Source: Bacillota bacterium
GTDB taxonomy: Bacteria; Bacillota_I; Bacilli_A; RFN20; CAG-826
Assembly (NCBI GenBank): GCA_003512585.1
Contig: DOQE01000100.1
Location: 339 to 8,325 of the forward strand
Length of the DNA stretch: 7,987 bases
Reading direction: 5' to 3'
The translations under genes and the position numbers were made by a program. Of the stretch, positions 6,994 to 7,987 are shown piece by piece; position 1 is the stretch's first letter, and every line of letters begins with the position of its first letter. Below the pieces are notes generated by a model, which saw only the letters and a list, made by a program, of their open reading frames with translations, was not told the DNA's origin and made no database searches.

Positions 6994-7987
6994 ATGGGTG
7001 TTCCAAGTCAAGAATTAAATGCAAGAAGATTAAGGTTCTTAAAGGGATTGGAAGATAATAGCGTGGCTATAGTTTTTTCTGGCTATCCTAAGATTCTTTC
7101 CGAAGACGAAGATTATAAATTTGAAGTTAACAGGAACTTTTATTATTTAACAGGAGTTGAGCAAGAAGAATCCATTGCTTTGTTTATTAAAGCCGAGGGT
7201 GAAGAGAAAACGTTTTTATTTATTTCTCCTTTTGATGAAACAAAAGAAAAGTGGTATGGAAAAAAATTAACCATTGAAGAAGGAAAGGAACAATCGGGTA
7301 TTCAAAATATTTTGCTTACTTCGTCTTTTAACTCTAGGCTAGAAGCCGTTTTAAATGATGAAATTAATCTTATAAAAAATGTTTATTTCGATGATAGCGA
7401 GGAATTAAAAATCGGAAGCAAACAATATGTTTGCGACTATATTGCATCATTAAAGAATAGATTCCCCCTTAAAAATTATGTTTCTTTTTTGCCTCTAATT
7501 ACTCGATTAAGAATGGTTAAATCCAATTATGAAGTAAATGAGTTCATAAAGGCCATTGAATCGACTAGGCTTGGCATTAGAAGCGTCATGGCCGAATGTA
7601 GGGGTGGGGTAAAAGAATACGAGTTAGCTACTACTTTTTCGAAAGTGATTAACGATGATAACGAATATCAAGGCGTTTCTTTTAATACTATTATGGCAAG
7701 TGGGGTCCATGCCGCAACACTTCATTACCCTAATCCCTTGGGCACTTGCAAACAAGGCGATTTGGTTTTAATGGATCTAGGCGCGAAACATAATCATTAT
7801 TGTGCCGACATTTCAAGAACCATTCCAGTCGGAGGAAAATTTAATGAATTTCAAAAAGTCTTATATGAAATCGTTTTAGGCTGCAATAAAGCCGTCTCTA
7901 ATTTTGCTAAGCCTGGTGTTACCATTAAAGAATTAAACGATTTAGCCATTGAATATTTATCTTCGGAATGCCTAGAAGCAGGCATTA
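6994..7987 (+). CDS. pepP: Xaa-Pro aminopeptidase (M24B, aminopeptidase P type), 3'-partial
   Basis: The first 331 codons run off the right edge; the family is usually about 400-450 residues. Aminopeptidase P removes an N-terminal residue that precedes proline, in the cytoplasm, using two metal ions (often manganese), and so helps recycle proline-containing peptides. An N-terminal AMP_N-like domain (about 5-135) contains the typical R-N-F-Y-Y-L-T-G at 47-54. The link to the pita-bread catalytic domain shows L-R-M-V-K-S at 172-177. In the catalytic domain H244 (within T-L-H-Y-P), metal ligands D261 (M-D-L-G-A) and D272 (A-D-I-S-R-T) are present. The 11-residue spacing between the two Asp is as in E. 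coli PepP (D260, D271). The remaining His and two Glu ligands would lie beyond the window, so an intact active site cannot be confirmed. The start is set by the AGAGG site seven bases upstream. A prolidase (PepQ) is the main alternative, but the N-terminal motif favours PepP. Confidence 0.92.
   Translation, partial: MGVPSQELNARRLRFLKGLEDNSVAIVFSGYPKILSEDEDYKFEVNRNFYYLTGVEQEESIALFIKAEGEEKTFLFISPFDETKEKWYGKKLTIEEGKEQSGIQNILLTSSFNSRLEAVLNDEINLIKNVYFDDSEELKIGSKQYVCDYIASLKNRFPLKNYVSFLPLITRLRMVKSNYEVNEFIKAIESTRLGIRSVMAECRGGVKEYELATTFSKVINDDNEYQGVSFNTIMASGVHAATLHYPNPLGTCKQGDLVLMDLGAKHNHYCADISRTIPVGGKFNEFQKVLYEIVLGCNKAVSNFAKPGVTIKELNDLAIEYLSSECLEAGI

Noticed and set aside
1..7987. CRISPR array, insertion sequence or DNA-level tandem repeats
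   Set aside because: No identical spaced repeats, transposase frame or terminal inverted repeats were seen. The repetition in the giant gene is detectable only at the protein level.

Overview
This AT-rich window is densely coded on the + strand and carries three genes in one direction. The low G+C content, the A/T-ending codons and the protein types suggest a low-G+C Gram-positive lineage (Bacillota, or a related wall-less or gut Bacilli group). The standard bacterial code applies: all tryptophans in the 2101-codon first frame are TGG, and no in-frame TGA occurs until its terminal stop. This argues against a Mycoplasma-type code 4. The exact lineage cannot be fixed from this sequence.

Bases 1-6308 are one enormous reading frame. 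It is open at the left edge of the window, so the real start may lie upstream. It has a hydrophobic segment near the visible N-terminus, then a very long, acidic, Ser/Asn/Asp/Leu-rich, mainly helical body. I do not recognise the family. Reading the protein against itself shows a divergent tandem architecture: two short motifs alternate about a dozen times with a mean period near 114 residues. A beta-rich block (residues ~1642-1746) follows, then a further helical C-terminal part with weak echoes of the repeat. No C-terminal anchor is visible. This is the least explained part of the window and the best candidate for something undescribed.

Bases 6305-6901 encode a complete YigZ/IMPACT-family protein (UPF0029 plus a C-terminal DUF1949-like domain). 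Its start codon overlaps the giant gene's stop codon as ATGA, so the two are probably co-transcribed and translationally coupled. A 92-base spacer follows, holding a good Shine-Dalgarno sequence and only weak promoter candidates. From 6994 to the right edge runs the first 331 codons of an M24B metallopeptidase of the aminopeptidase P type. Two of the five expected metal ligands are visible; the other three would lie beyond the window.

The two right-hand genes are ordinary housekeeping functions (a translation-linked YigZ-type protein and proline-peptide turnover). Nothing in the sequence ties them functionally to the giant protein beyond the shared strand and the 4-base overlap. I saw no rRNA, tRNA, CRISPR array, insertion sequence or clear intrinsic terminator.
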